From Maratus speciosus (Eukaryota; Arthropoda; Arachnida; Araneae; Salticidae): a DNA stretch of 64,000 bases. The notes under the pieces are model-generated. The model saw nothing but the letters and a program-made list of their open reading frames with translations. It ran no database searches and was not told the DNA's origin. Below, one piece after another: positions 35,161-45,821 of the stretch; position 1 is the stretch's first letter; every line of letters begins with the position of its first letter. The DNA is taken from contig OZ010795.1 in assembly GCA_963932465.1 (NCBI GenBank), positions 525,951,451 through 526,015,450 on the forward strand, written 5' to 3'. The position numbers and the translations under genes are program-made.

Positions 35161-35385
35161 ATGCTTTCTCAATGAGTTGGAAAATTACAACTCCTACGTC
35201 TTCCTTATCAAGCAGAATAATTTTGGTGAATTAATGAAATAACTTTGCAATTAATACTTAAAAATACGTATGCAACGTTTTCTTAGCGTTCCTAGAATGT
35301 ATTAATTTGAGCTGTTTCAGAAAATAAACCAAATGTCATTACCAAAAGCTTCTCTGTGTGAATTGTGTCCAACAGATTTATTAAG

Positions 35386-35450
35386 AATACCTCAGTTGGT
35401 AGAGCATTGGCAGCTTAAGTTAATTGATCATGGTTCAAGTCCTGCCCAGG
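35386..35450 (+). mobile_element. tRNA-Lys-like SINE segment, unit 2
   Basis: The same features as unit 1 are present, with GGTTCAAGTCC at 35432-35442. The anticodon stem is weaker (TTGGC opposite GTTAA). Confidence 0.65.
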
Positions 35451-36044
35451 AGACTTTCTCAGTGTGTTGAAAAATTACAACTCATATAGTTTCTTTATCA
35501 ATCAGAATAACTTTGCTGAATTAATGAAGAATTAATTGTCTTTCTAAATATTCTTTAGATAAAAAATTAACAGCTTTTAAAATTTACCAACTGCATTTTG
35601 TTATGTTAGGTATTAAAGACTTCTTTATATTATAGTAATTTAAGGTAATTTACGTTAAGGTGCTTTAGGTGTTCACGTTAATTGATTTTGTCATTTAATC
35701 ATATTGACTTCCACTACATATACAACAGTTGGGAATATAAATACGAAAAATTAAACATAAAATGATAGATATTTTATTTATGAACACTCAACAATTCAAT
35801 AAAACAGAGTGCTTTATATGGGTGTGGTAAAAGCAATTTCCATATCTCTTGGGGGAAATAACTATATTACCTACATCGGTCTTTATTTACAACATTTAGG
35901 ACATGTATACCCATTTTGCTAAATGTATTTTCTCTAACTGCTAATAAAAGAATATTATGAATAAACTAGTTGGATGTGCCAATCCCAAAACTTTCATCTA
36001 TCTTATGTCAATATTTCATTATAATTAGTTTTATTTATATTTTT

Positions 36045-36432
36045 ATTAGAATTAAGTATAACTTCATACACTTTTTGATGGTACAATATTGACAATTGTA
36101 CAAAAATCGCTATTACACCGCCCCCTTCCGGCGGAATTTTTTCCAATTCAGGGGGGACCTTCTTGCCATGGCAAAAACATACACAAAAAATTCGGTTCAA
36201 TTCTATGCATAACTTAATACACTTTTCGATGGTACAATATTCAAAAGTGAACAAAAATCGCAATTACAGTGCCCCCTACCGCCAGATTTTTTCCTAATTG
36301 ATGGAGAACCTGCTTGCCATAACCAAAAACTTAAAAAAGAAATTGGTTCAATTCTATGCATAATTTAATACAATTTTTTATGGTATAATGGCGACACATG
36401 GACATACGGACACACGGACGGACAGACAGACA
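36045..36432. repeat. 151-bp tandem repeat (about 2.3 units) with a GGAC/CAGA microsatellite
   Basis: TTCGATGGTACAATATT-type anchors recur at 36069, 36220 and 36371. Bases 36396-36432 are ACATACGGACACACGGACGGACAGACAGAC-like. The layout (tandem units followed by this microsatellite) parallels 8221-9322. The block is absent from the right copy of the ~2-kb duplication. Confidence 0.8.
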
Positions 36433-36861
36433 TTTTGTATAAACATGTTTTTTGTGATCTCTGACCCATAAAACGTGTAAACCGTCGAAAACCGGAATTC
36501 GAAAAAAAATTCGATTGCAAGACTTTCTTCTATTGAAGATAGGAAAAAGTAAAAAACGAATCACAGGAGCTTATTTAAAGTAGAGTTCAATAGAATGAAA
36601 TTTCCGTTGAAAGAAATCGCTGTTAGTGTAGCATGTCTGCTGAAAATTTATTACATTTCTAAATTTAAACAACGAAGCAGAAACCACAATGCAGTATAAA
36701 AAATTAGGATTATTAAATATTTTGTAATATTGATTAGTTTATGAATGTTTGACTTACGAAAGTATATTTAGTAAATGATTACATTAAAAGTATCTGCATC
36801 GCAATATGATAAGACGGCATTTTATAGGAGACGCAGGGTAAGGCAGTGCATGAAAATAAAA

Positions 36862-36975
36862 TCTGTACTAATAAAACATAGAATCTGTTTGTGTATGCGT
36901 TTGTGTGCGTCTTATGGCGTTGGCTAGCGGATTCTAATGCACGTAGAAATCTGAAAATTACGGTGTGGATAGTCC
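36862..36975 (+). mobile_element. Helitron-like 5' end fragment
   Basis: It starts TCTGTACTAATAAAACATAG after an A and continues TTGGCGTTGGCTAGCGGATTC. It matches 38229-38335 at the equivalent place of the duplicated ~2-kb block, so it was present before the duplication. TCTATACTAATAAAA-type starts are typical of Helitron 5' ends. Confidence 0.6.
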
Positions 36976-37098
36976 AAGGCAAGTCCTTCAGCATATGAGT
37001 CTCAAATTTATAATGATTTGATAATTATTCGAGGTATTAATTAAAAATTCATGAAATTAAAAACTGATGTCAGAAATTGTACGTCAAACGTGAAAATG

Positions 37099-37538
37099 AG
37101 GTACGTTTGTACTATAACTAGTTTTATTAATTTTCAAATCTTGGTGCAAAGCTGTTATACTCTTATGAAAAAATGCATCAATAGAATATTTATTGCGATC
37201 ATGTTTATTAAATTCATTAATACGGAAATAATATTACTCCATCTTAAATAGGACGCAATCCACATGGCAATCTAGAATCATTACCTACCATGGGATATCA
37301 TTGAATTAATTACGTATGATAGGATTTAATATAATGAAGAAAACTTTATAAATATATTTTTAAGTTTTTATTCTATTTTTATAAAACTTGAAATGAATCG
37401 ACAAAATTTCTCAACGGCTATACATATTAAATATCAAACCAATCGGTTGGGTAGTTTTTATGCTGTTATATGCAGGCAGAAGGACTGACCAGACGACGAC
37501 TATAGATGATACGTATTTATATAATTAAGAACGAACCT
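37099..37538. mobile_element. Short relative of the satellite-bearing MITE
   Basis: The ends AGGTACGTTTGTA and TAAGAACGAACCT correspond to the perfect 13-bp TIRs of 8111-9371. The interior keeps CTATAACTAGTTTTAT, one satellite-like unit, GGTTGGGTAG and CGACGACTATAG. The satellite array and the GGAC run are not amplified. Confidence 0.75.
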
Positions 37539-37549
37539 CAAAATCAACC

Positions 37550-38335
37550 TTTTTATTTAAATTTACGAACCAAATTTTGTAAAGTTAGGTATAAAACACA
37601 TCTTTGTATTCTAATAATATAAGTTAATTTGTTTTAAGGGTTTTTCACGTTAATTGCACTTGTCATTTAATGATGTTTACTTCCACTATATAAAACAGTT
37701 GAGAATATAAATACGAAAAAATTCACATAAAGTGATAGATATTTTATGTATGAACACTCAACAAGACAATAAAACAGAGTGCTTTATTTGGGTGTGGTAA
37801 AAGCCATTTCCATATCTCTTGGGGGAAATAACTATGTTATCTAGATCAGTCTTTATTTACAACGTTTAGGAAATGTGTATCCATTTTGCTAAATGTATTT
37901 TCTCTAACTTCGAGTAAAAGAATATTATGAATAAAAGGGTGAATGTTAAGAGTTTATTTAAAGTAGAATGAAATATTCGTCGAAAGTAATCTCTGTTAGG
38001 GTAGTGAAGTCACCGAAAAATAATATACACCTCTTAGTTAACACAACAAAACAGAAAACAGAATGCAATATAAAAAAGTAAGAATATTTCCTATTTATTA
38101 ACCTTTAGTAATTTATTATTTTTTGCCGAAAGACAATATATTAAATATTGATGGAATTGAAAGTATATGCAGCTCAAAATGAAAAGATCACGTTTTAAAG
38201 GTGACACAAGGCAATGAATGATAAGAAATCTATACTAATAAAAGATATAATCTCTCTGTCTCTGTCTTTGAGTGTGTGAGTGTTTGTGTCTGTTGGCGTT
38301 GACTAGCGAATTCTAGCGCTCATAGAAATCCTCCG
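37550..38335. repeat. ~2-kb direct duplication, right copy
   Basis: It matches 35600-35985 followed directly by 36560-36970. This provides an empty site for the 36.0-36.55 kb insertion in the left copy. Confidence 0.8.
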
Positions 38336-38340
38336 TTCCT
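38229..38340 (+). mobile_element. Helitron-like 5' end, joined to an opposite copy
   Basis: It starts TCTATACTAATAAAAG after an A, with GTGTGTGAGTGTTTGTGTC and TTGGCGTTGACTAGCGAATTC. At about 38340 it runs straight into the minus-strand element 38345-39698, whose own 3' hairpin is missing. Confidence 0.65.
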
Positions 38341-38344
38341 CATA

Positions 38345-39541
38345 GAAATCATTCAACCTCCGTTCAGACACCGCAGTCTCTAAAAGCACGCTAATTTGAT
38401 CGGCTTTAAGCAGATTTTGAAAGATTGAATTATAATTTAAAAAACAGTGGCGATCTCCCTATAAACGGGTTTCTGTTCATTTCTCTTCGATTGGGGAATT
38501 TTAAGAAAAATCAGCTGCTGTTAAAATATACAATGGCTGTTTTCGTCTTTGATTAAATAAAATCAGTTAAACACTTCGAAATAAGCTAATATAATAAGCA
38601 AATCTGCATCAAAATGCAAATATATTTTACAAATACCAATGCCTTCTTTTGACGGAAACGATACAGAAGGTTAACGAATCTTAAGTAAACCATTTAAGCA
38701 ATTTCTTTATTTTCTGCTTTACAGATTTTACTCTTTCAAATCATATTTTTTGTTGATGACACTTCATTTTCAGCTTGTAATCTTTTTGATTTTCATTAAA
38801 TTACTCAATAGTCGCTCGAAAGCAGTCTAAACGCGTTCAATAAAATTAATATTAATCTTATTACTATAATCTCAAAATATCAAATTAATGTCTGGCGCAA
38901 TTTTTAAATTTAAAATGTTTTGCAATATTACTTTTTGTTCATTTTACGTAATAAGTGTAATGTGGCGTAAATGTGAGGTAATTTTATCTATTTAAGACTT
39001 CTAACGCACGTTAATGAATTTATTATTTTACAATATCCTTTCTCTATTAAAATTATAGTGTAAATAGAGTTTTTATGAAGTAATTTTCAGTAAGTTCCTG
39101 CTTTTCATACGTAATTATTTAATTCTAATTTGAAAGTTTTTTTTTCTGTTAATAAAAGTCACGTTTAAAATAAATTTTTAATTTGAAGCAAACATTATTA
39201 TTTGCGCTGTTTATACAGTTGGCAACAGTTTAAATGAATACCATTTTCTAAAATAAGTAAAAAATATCTCTGGAAATGCTGGAAATTTGAATTTAAAATA
39301 GAAATAAAACCTCAAAAAATGGGTCAAATTAAAAAAGTGAATACAGTCTGCACACCGGGAAATGCTAACGTATATAATGATCTAAAAATGAATTACTTCC
39401 CATGTATAGTTTTTGCTCCTATGAAACTTTTTTTAATGGAACGCTTTTGTCCAAATTTAGCATTAAATATTTCTTAAAATAATTATTCTATTTAAAAACT
39501 GTGTGCATCAGCGTGTTTATCAAACATTTCTTTATAATACC

Positions 39542-39596
<55 letters not shown>

Positions 39597-39698
39597 TAAC
39601 GGAGAAAGACCTCCGGTCACAAAAAATTCAAAACTGGCGGCGGCGGTGACAGCGTAAGTTACTTTTTTTTTTTTTAAGAATAGAGCGATTATTAGAGA
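38345..39698 (-). mobile_element. Non-autonomous Helitron-like element, 3'-truncated
   Basis: It is the reverse complement of most of 23578-24991, including the CCGCCGCC patch (39635-39655) and the GACCGGAGGTC block (39609-39620). The 5' end is near 39698 (minus-strand TCTCTAATAATCGC). The terminal hairpin and CTAG are absent at the 38345 side. A 46-base poly-T (39546-39591) has expanded inside. The frame at 39492-39806 is accidental and runs through that homopolymer. Confidence 0.75.
39546..39591. repeat. Poly-T tract, 46 bases
   Basis: Uninterrupted T run within the Helitron-like copy. The corresponding place in 23578-24991 has no such run. Confidence 0.9.
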
Positions 39699-39699
39699 T

Positions 39700-40640
39700 A
39701 TTAAATAAAAACTTATCAGAAAAGCAAATTTTCTTGCAAAAATTTGAAGACGCGCCCGCGCATACACAGTCCCTGCTTTCCATAAAGCGTAGAATTGGAG
39801 AACCAAATGTAGATCTTTTGGTATTTTGTCTTTAACGTTTATCGGCCATAACTGTTCAGTATATCGTAAAAAAAGATATATTCATAAATTTCGTCATTGT
39901 GCATCTTAAATGCCGAAAAAATAGAAATATTCGAAAAAAATATTGTTGTTAACTGTTTGATTATTTTTTTCTAAACGGGTCGTTTTCGAGCTTGACTTTT
40001 TGTCTGTTTCGGCAACCCTGCCCTAGGCTCTATTTTAGATATACCGATTGTCACAAAATTGCTAATTAAAGATCCTAGAGACCTTCTCTTCCATGGTGCA
40101 ATGAGATTTTAAAAATACGAATATTAACCCTTTCTTTAAAATCCGCAAGAGCAGTTCATGTCGAACCTCTCGAAGGCGATCATTTTTCTACGCTAAAATA
40201 ATTTAAATGTCGGTATTTTGAAACATTCTCTTTAGACAATATTACCTTACAGTATTTGTTGTTTCAACTCCTATTCGGCTTATGCTTTCACAACTAAATA
40301 TGGTAATTTTTTCAAGAAATTTTAATGAGAGCTTGTATATAGTTACATTTATTTCAGAAAATTTCATAGAATTCGACCGATAAGAAATTCTATTTATTTA
40401 TTTATTTATTTATTTATTTATTTTATTTATTTTTTTTTTTTGGTTAGTAAAGGTCCCAACGTCAAAACAATAACAGCATAAAAAGCGGAAAGAAAACATA
40501 TTTCTTTTACAACAGTATTTTTTCATGACATTTCTATACGGACTGCTAGATCACTATATTTATGAACGATAAAAATTTAGATTTCCGACAACAAGAATAT
40601 TTTTTCAACTATGAAACAACCCTACGTTAAAAAAAAAAAA
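39700..40640. other. Non-coding stretch with an (ATTT)n microsatellite
   Basis: TATT/ATTT repeats fill about 40391-40432, followed by T-rich sequence. No gene or element end was recognised in the rest. Confidence 0.5.
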
Positions 40641-40649
40641 AAATCACGA

Positions 40650-42005
40650 CCAATTTTAAATAAAATTTCATTCTTAAACTTCTAAACATCCGACAATATT
40701 ACTTTATATACCGTCGGATAGAGAAAAAAAATGTACTTTTAAATGCAATTTGTTTGAAAGCTGTATCTCAATTTGTTTCTGATTTATTAATTTTTTTTTG
40801 TAGTTTTTATTACTTTTTTGTCATAGTGGCAACACTCTGTTGTCCATCGTTGTTGAAACCAAAGGGAAATACAGATTACTGTATATACCTATCAGATAAC
40901 GAATAAATTGCGGATTAAACCAATGAAAACGTTCAGATATGCTTTTGATTTCCTACCCTGACGAGAACAATAACCATTTTTCCAAATGGTTAAAAAAAGA
41001 AAATATATTCTTACGAGCGCTTTTATCACTAATCAGTATTTTCCCGCGAATTTTTCATTTAAAAATAAAACTTCATATAAAATCGAGTTAAAGATATAAA
41101 ATCATACAAATCTGAAGCTTTAAGGTTACTATCACGGGCCGGGAATACGACGGGTTGTTCAGCTACGTTAAATTCCAAAAAATATCAGTTTTCAGAATAT
41201 GAATATAATTTTTATACATGTATAGTTTATTTATAACTTATTTTTTTCAAATGATAGTACCTACATTTTATTTCATAATCGGGTTTACCTGATTATAGAA
41301 CTTTCATCCATATTTTTTTTTAATTAATCAACTTAAAATGGTATGTTATATATTAAACCCCTACCTGGAAAATTGTTTAAATTTCTGTGGAAATTCAATC
41401 GAAAATCAAAAATATCTTATTAAAAGGCTAATCTTTCATAATTGGGTTAACCAGACTATAGAACTTTCTCCCACAGTTACATAACAAAGCCACGTAGGGA
41501 CATCAGTATATACTAAAACCTTCATTCAAAAACTATCAATCTAACAGTACAAATACCATATAAATCAATTCAGCACATTTCTAGTTATAAGCAGCGAGAA
41601 TGAAATTATTATTTGTGTTTTATGCATATTTTAGATGATGTGGGAATAAAAGTGGGTTTATCTTTTTTAACCATTTGGAAAAATGGTTATTTTTCTCGTC
41701 AGGATGGGAAATCAAAAGCATATCTGAAGGTTTTCATTGGTTTAATCTGCAATTTATGCATTTTCTGATTGGTCTATACAGTAATCTGTATTTCCCTTTA
41801 ATTTCAACAACGAAGGATACTTTCTGTTGCCACTATGACAAAAAAGTAATAAAAACTACAAAAAAATAATAACTCAGAAACAAATTGAGATACAGCTTTC
41901 AAACAAATTGCATTTAAAAGTACATTTTTTTCTCTATCCGACGGTGTAAAAAGTAATATTGTCGGATGTTTAGAAGTTTAAGAATGAAATTTCATTTAAA
42001 ATTGG
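40650..42005. repeat. Large inverted repeat: ~350-bp arms, 660-bp spacer
   Basis: The left arm 40650-41001 and right arm 41662-42005 are reverse complements with scattered mismatches. Both have AAACTTCTAAACATCCGACA, GCTGTATCTCAATTTGTTTC and CCATTTTTCCAAATGG on one strand. The inner edges carry the short palindrome AACCATTTTTCCAAATGGTT. The spacer (41002-41661) has no recognised gene. This may be a foldback element or an inverted duplication. The frame at 41675-41869 lies in an arm. Confidence 0.85.
41632..41661. repeat. 30-bp exact direct repeat, copy 1
   Basis: Identical to 42401-42430 (starting TAGATGATGTGGGAATAAAA). This copy abuts the right arm of the inverted repeat; the other lies between two tandem units downstream. 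Confidence 0.9.
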
Positions 42006-42302
42006 CCGTCAGATTGCTTGGAAATCTGACGATGGAAAAGCCTTTTCCCGAACAGCCAATGAAATACTTGGATATTTACGTAAGTTTCAGGTGGATAATA
42101 CTTAAGTTTCATGAAATCTGACGGGTCGCAGGCGATATTTTTGGCTTGCAATTTTTACGTGTAATAACACTATTAATGTATATTTCATGGCGTACGTAAT
42201 GTATGATCAACTCCGTGCGATTTTTTATGTCTTAAATTTTAGTCTTCAAAAAAATCGTTTTCTAAATGGTCGTTGTAATTGGATAAATTGTTTTTTTTTA
42301 AT

Positions 42303-42540
42303 TTAATTATTTATTTCTTTTTTGCACAAAATGTGGAATAGAACAGGGCAACTGATGATTTCTCTCAGCATGGAATAAATTTTATCAAACTGACGTGTAG
42401 TAGATGATGTGGGAATAAAAGTGGGTTTATGTTTTTTTTTTTGTTTGTTTGTTTTTCTCTGCACAGAATGTGGAATAAAACAGAGCAACTGATGATTTCT
42501 CTCACCATGGAATAAATTTTATAAAACTAATGTGTAAATC
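42303..42540. repeat. ~138-bp direct repeat, two units
   Basis: GCACAAAATGTGGAATAGAAC (42323) and GCACAGAATGTGGAATAAAAC (42461) begin matching blocks. Both continue with GCAACTGATGATTTCTCTCA and ATGGAATAAATTTTAT. The 30-bp repeat at 42401-42430 sits between them. The frame at 42303-42488 reads through both. Confidence 0.85.
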
Positions 42541-42549
42541 CACGTAATC

Positions 42550-43430
42550 AATATATAATGAACACACATGCGTATGTGTGGTTAACGGTTGTAGATTCAT
42601 TTTCCGTAACTGTGCGTTCTAATATTGGTTTGTACTTTAATAAGTCGTTGACGACTGTATCCTTCAGTTTATGAATGATCCTTCTAATAATTTTATTCAC
42701 TGAAATAACAATTTTAAAAATTAGCAAAATTAAATAAGCTACAAACATTTTTCAGAATATGCGGCACTTCTACAATATAATAACCTTACACTTATGAATA
42801 TTCTATATAACAGGAGAAATTTTATCACGCCTTACGTAGTGCCCTTTTTTTATTTTTTATATTGCCCTAAAAGTCTTTTAATCCATAAAATTTTCAAATG
42901 AAATAGTAGTTGACTATATATCCAGTTGAACAGCTATTGATCAAATTACATTGGAAATTTCAGCATTCCTTAATAACGATCTTAATTTAAATTTCTTTTG
43001 ATTTAATTTGCATGAATGGTCAACAATGTTTTCATACTAGTGTTAGAAAAATACTGTAGCATATAAATATATCCATCAGCGTACTGGAAAAAAATATTAA
43101 AATTAAAGTTATTTAAATCATTTTTCGTTTCCTTGCTTATAAACTGCGCAGTACTTCCCCAATTAACAACTATTTTTAATAATAAAAAATAAGATTTAAG
43201 TATACTAAAATTTCTCAATTTATTAAACTACTTTATGTACGCATCGTTAAATAACTATTTAAATGGAATTTCACTTTTAATTTGTTTCTAATTATTTAAT
43301 TTGAAATGTGACCATTTGAATTAAAAAATGTATGTGAACACACTCAACATACGTAAAGATGAAAATAAAATTATTCAATTTTGAAAATATCATATAATTA
43401 ATATTGCGTATGTGTTTTTTCATTATTTAA
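42550..43430. other. AT-rich stretch without recognised features
   Basis: Two minus-strand frames of 66 and 71 codons occur here (42548-42748 and 43003-43218) without recognisable motifs. No repeats or element ends were seen. Confidence 0.4.
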
Positions 43431-43443
43431 ATATCAGACTCTA

Positions 43444-43583
43444 ATAAACAGCAGAAAACCAACGTTTAAAAATGCACAAATATTAGATGAAAATCTGCCG
43501 CAATTTTGCTGCTTTTGTGCATTTTTAAACGTTGGTTTTCTGCTTTTTAATATTGATGCACAAAGACTTTATTTGCTATTTTT
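43444..43583. repeat. Hairpin with perfect 31-bp arms, bounded by a 13-bp direct repeat
   Basis: Bases 43450-43480 and 43514-43544 are exact reverse complements around a 33-base loop. The sequence ATATCAGACTCTA occurs just outside on both sides (43431-43443 and 43584-43596), as a target duplication would. Identity of the arms suggests recent origin or selection for folding. It could be a mobile insertion, a template-switch product or a hairpin-RNA locus. Confidence 0.8.
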
Positions 43584-43599
43584 ATATCAGACTCTATTC

Positions 43600-44140
43600 A
43601 TTAAAAGGAAAAAATTTCCTGATTCAAAGAATGCAATTTCCTAAGCCTTAACTTTGAATATTGTTATTACACTTCTAAAATAAATAAATTAAAAAATGCT
43701 TCTGATATATCCATTATTAATAATTAGAATAAACTCGCTTTGCATCAATAGAATACATGTAATGGTTACAATGCCTTTCTTAATTACAACAATTATTTTC
43801 AGTAGTGTATTTCCCAAATTAAATCTAATTAACTCTACAGGCGATAAAGTACAATTTATGGTGTCAATAAGAATGAAAATTCCCCGTTATTATAAAAATA
43901 AATTGCTGTTACTAAATTTGATCACTAATTTGAAAGTTTGTACTGAATATAGTAATATTTATTACGCAACAAATATTTACTACGCTTCGAACGGTTAGTA
44001 ATTAGTAACATCATTTAGCATGAAATCCTTTAATAAAAGATAGAAGCATAACGAAATTAGAATTGCACAATAAATATCCAAAACATGCTATATGAAAGAA
44101 GTTTTTTTAGAAAATAATGTACCAACATTAATGACTGACC
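43600..44140. other. AT-rich stretch with an unrecognised 100-codon frame
   Basis: The plus-strand frame 43696-43998 begins with a hydrophobic stretch but has no recognisable domain and no sign of splice-flanked exon structure. I treat it as a chance frame. Confidence 0.35.
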
Positions 44141-44145
44141 TTTAA

Positions 44146-44987
44146 GGTATGTACCTACACTCAAATCGCTGTTTTTGCGAAAAATTTCGATTTTTTTTTT
44201 ATTATTTTAAATTAAAGTTCTAACCTTTGGGATTCCTTACATTTGGTTTAGCGATAATTAGAAGATAAGTTATAGCACGAACTATAAACGGGAAATTAAC
44301 TTTCTGAAACCAGAAGTGACCGTTTACAGAGTCACAGAAAGATAAGCAATACATTTTAATACACAGATATATAAACACCTACAAATATGGTAGACTTTAA
44401 AGTTCTAAACTTTATACATAATTTTTTGGGCTACATCAAAATATTAATTTGCGTTTTCTGGAAAATTCCGTTTTTCATTGTGTATGTTTACGAAAACATC
44501 GTTTCTTAAAAAGTTTTTAAGGTATTGAAATAAAATTTTGTTACAAGGTTCTGCTCACCTATTGGTACGTTATGAAGCAAAATATAGCTTTAACGTATAT
44601 AAATATTAATTTAAGGGCTTTATTTATTGAAGATTACACTTATTTATCAAAAAATCATGTTTTGTATACAAAATCTGGTGTATGTTAGTAAACTTAAGAG
44701 ATATTGCAAATCTTTGGGTTCATAAGACAGGTAAGTGGTTTGTTTAATGTAATATTGTTTTAAAAAAAGTGAAATATATTGAATAGATTTCATTATAGAA
44801 GATTTGTCATTAACGCAATTATTTATTAAAATTTGACTAAATATTGCCTAAATTTGAAAAGTTAATTGAAATTCCATTAAAAAATTATATGAATTCACAG
44901 AATTTCCCTGTTTTAACTAAAAACACATGTGTTTGATAAAAATTTCATATTATCCAAAAAAAAGTGCTAAAAAGGTAGGCACATACC
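44146..44987. mobile_element. TTAA-flanked MITE with GGTATGTACCTAC ends (842 bp)
   Basis: TTAA lies at 44142-44145 and 44988-44991. The left end GGTATGTACCTACACTC and the reverse-complemented right end GGTATGTGCCTACCTT are inverted terminal repeats. TTAA duplication fits piggyBac-type or similar TTAA-targeting elements, although the GG start is not the usual CCC. No coding sequence is present. Confidence 0.7.
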
Positions 44988-44999
44988 TTAAGTTCTGCA

Positions 45000-45540
45000 G
45001 TAACGTACAACTGTCCCACGCCTGTTGGAGAAATTTAGCATGAGTGGTTTGGCACAGAAGAATACGTTTTGGTGCAACTATTTACTGTTGTTCACATTAA
45101 TTTTTTTATCCCGGTTACAGCAATATAGCCTATTTTGACACGTAATAGGCGATCTTATTAAATATTTGACATGTTTCTATAAAGAACTCTGCACAATGCG
45201 GCAAGTATTTTTAACGAAGTGTAACATAGTCTAACTTCGTGTCAATTTGCTTATCTTTTACCAAGAACAAAGCCTCCAAAATCGCAAAAGTAATCTAGTA
45301 ATGTCAAGAATTTACGTATGCTATTTATGGAAACCGATGAAATCATATGGGACTTCCTTCGAGATATTTTCTTCCTGTTCCTCTTCACAAAACAGGTGAT
45401 TGCATATAATACAGGCCTTGAAGTTGATTTATCGCCAAAAATGATTGTCACTCTCTAATCCTGTTTATCGTTGCCAATCACCTACAAAACAATAATTTAT
45501 TTTATTAAATACATAACCATGTCAAAAACGGTAAATAATG
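45000..45540. other. Non-coding stretch
   Basis: No element ends, tandem repeats or coding motifs were recognised. A minus-strand frame of 66 codons (45251-45451) has no recognisable content. Confidence 0.4.
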
Positions 45541-45542
<2 letters not shown>

Positions 45543-45596
<54 letters not shown>

Positions 45597-45604
45597 GTAT
45601 ATAT
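45543..45604. repeat. (TA)n microsatellite
   Basis: About 26 uninterrupted TA units followed by an ACGTATATA interruption. It is the longest TA run in the window. Confidence 0.95.
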
Positions 45605-45821
45605 AAAATAAATAAATAAGCTGTAATAAATAACTATTATAAATATATAAACTAAAGATTTTTCAAAACGTAAGGGTTACTGTAATTAGTATTATTGCTC
45701 TATTGTTGGTGCAGTTTAATCGTACTATCCTCCAGCGCGCGAATAACACCTAAGTGCAAGATATATATATACAATGTAAATCAGTTGAAAACATAAAAAA
45801 CTGATATAAAAGTTCATAATA

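Larger units (their letters stand above)
34935..35535. repeat. Two ~290-bp direct repeats, each with a tRNA-Lys-like segment
   Basis: ACGTAT(A/G)CAACGTTTTCTT, CTTCTCTGTGTGAATT and the tRNA-like block recur about 289-295 bp apart. The second unit is slightly shorter in the middle. Confidence 0.8.
35600..36975. repeat. ~2-kb direct duplication, left copy
   Basis: Bases 35600-35985 match 37550-37950, sharing GAATATAAATACGAAAAA, ATGAACACTCAACAA and CATATCTCTTGGGGGAAATA. Bases 36560-36970 match 37950-38335. The left copy is split by a 151-bp tandem-repeat insertion (about 35990-36555). Confidence 0.8.

Noticed and set aside
39492..39806. A 104-codon minus-strand frame containing a poly-lysine run
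   Set aside because: The lysines come from the 46-base homopolymer inside a Helitron-like copy. The sister copy lacks the run and the frame.
43696..43998. A 100-codon plus-strand frame with a hydrophobic start
   Set aside because: The hydrophobic residues follow from AT-rich codons. There is no recognisable domain and no convincing exon context.
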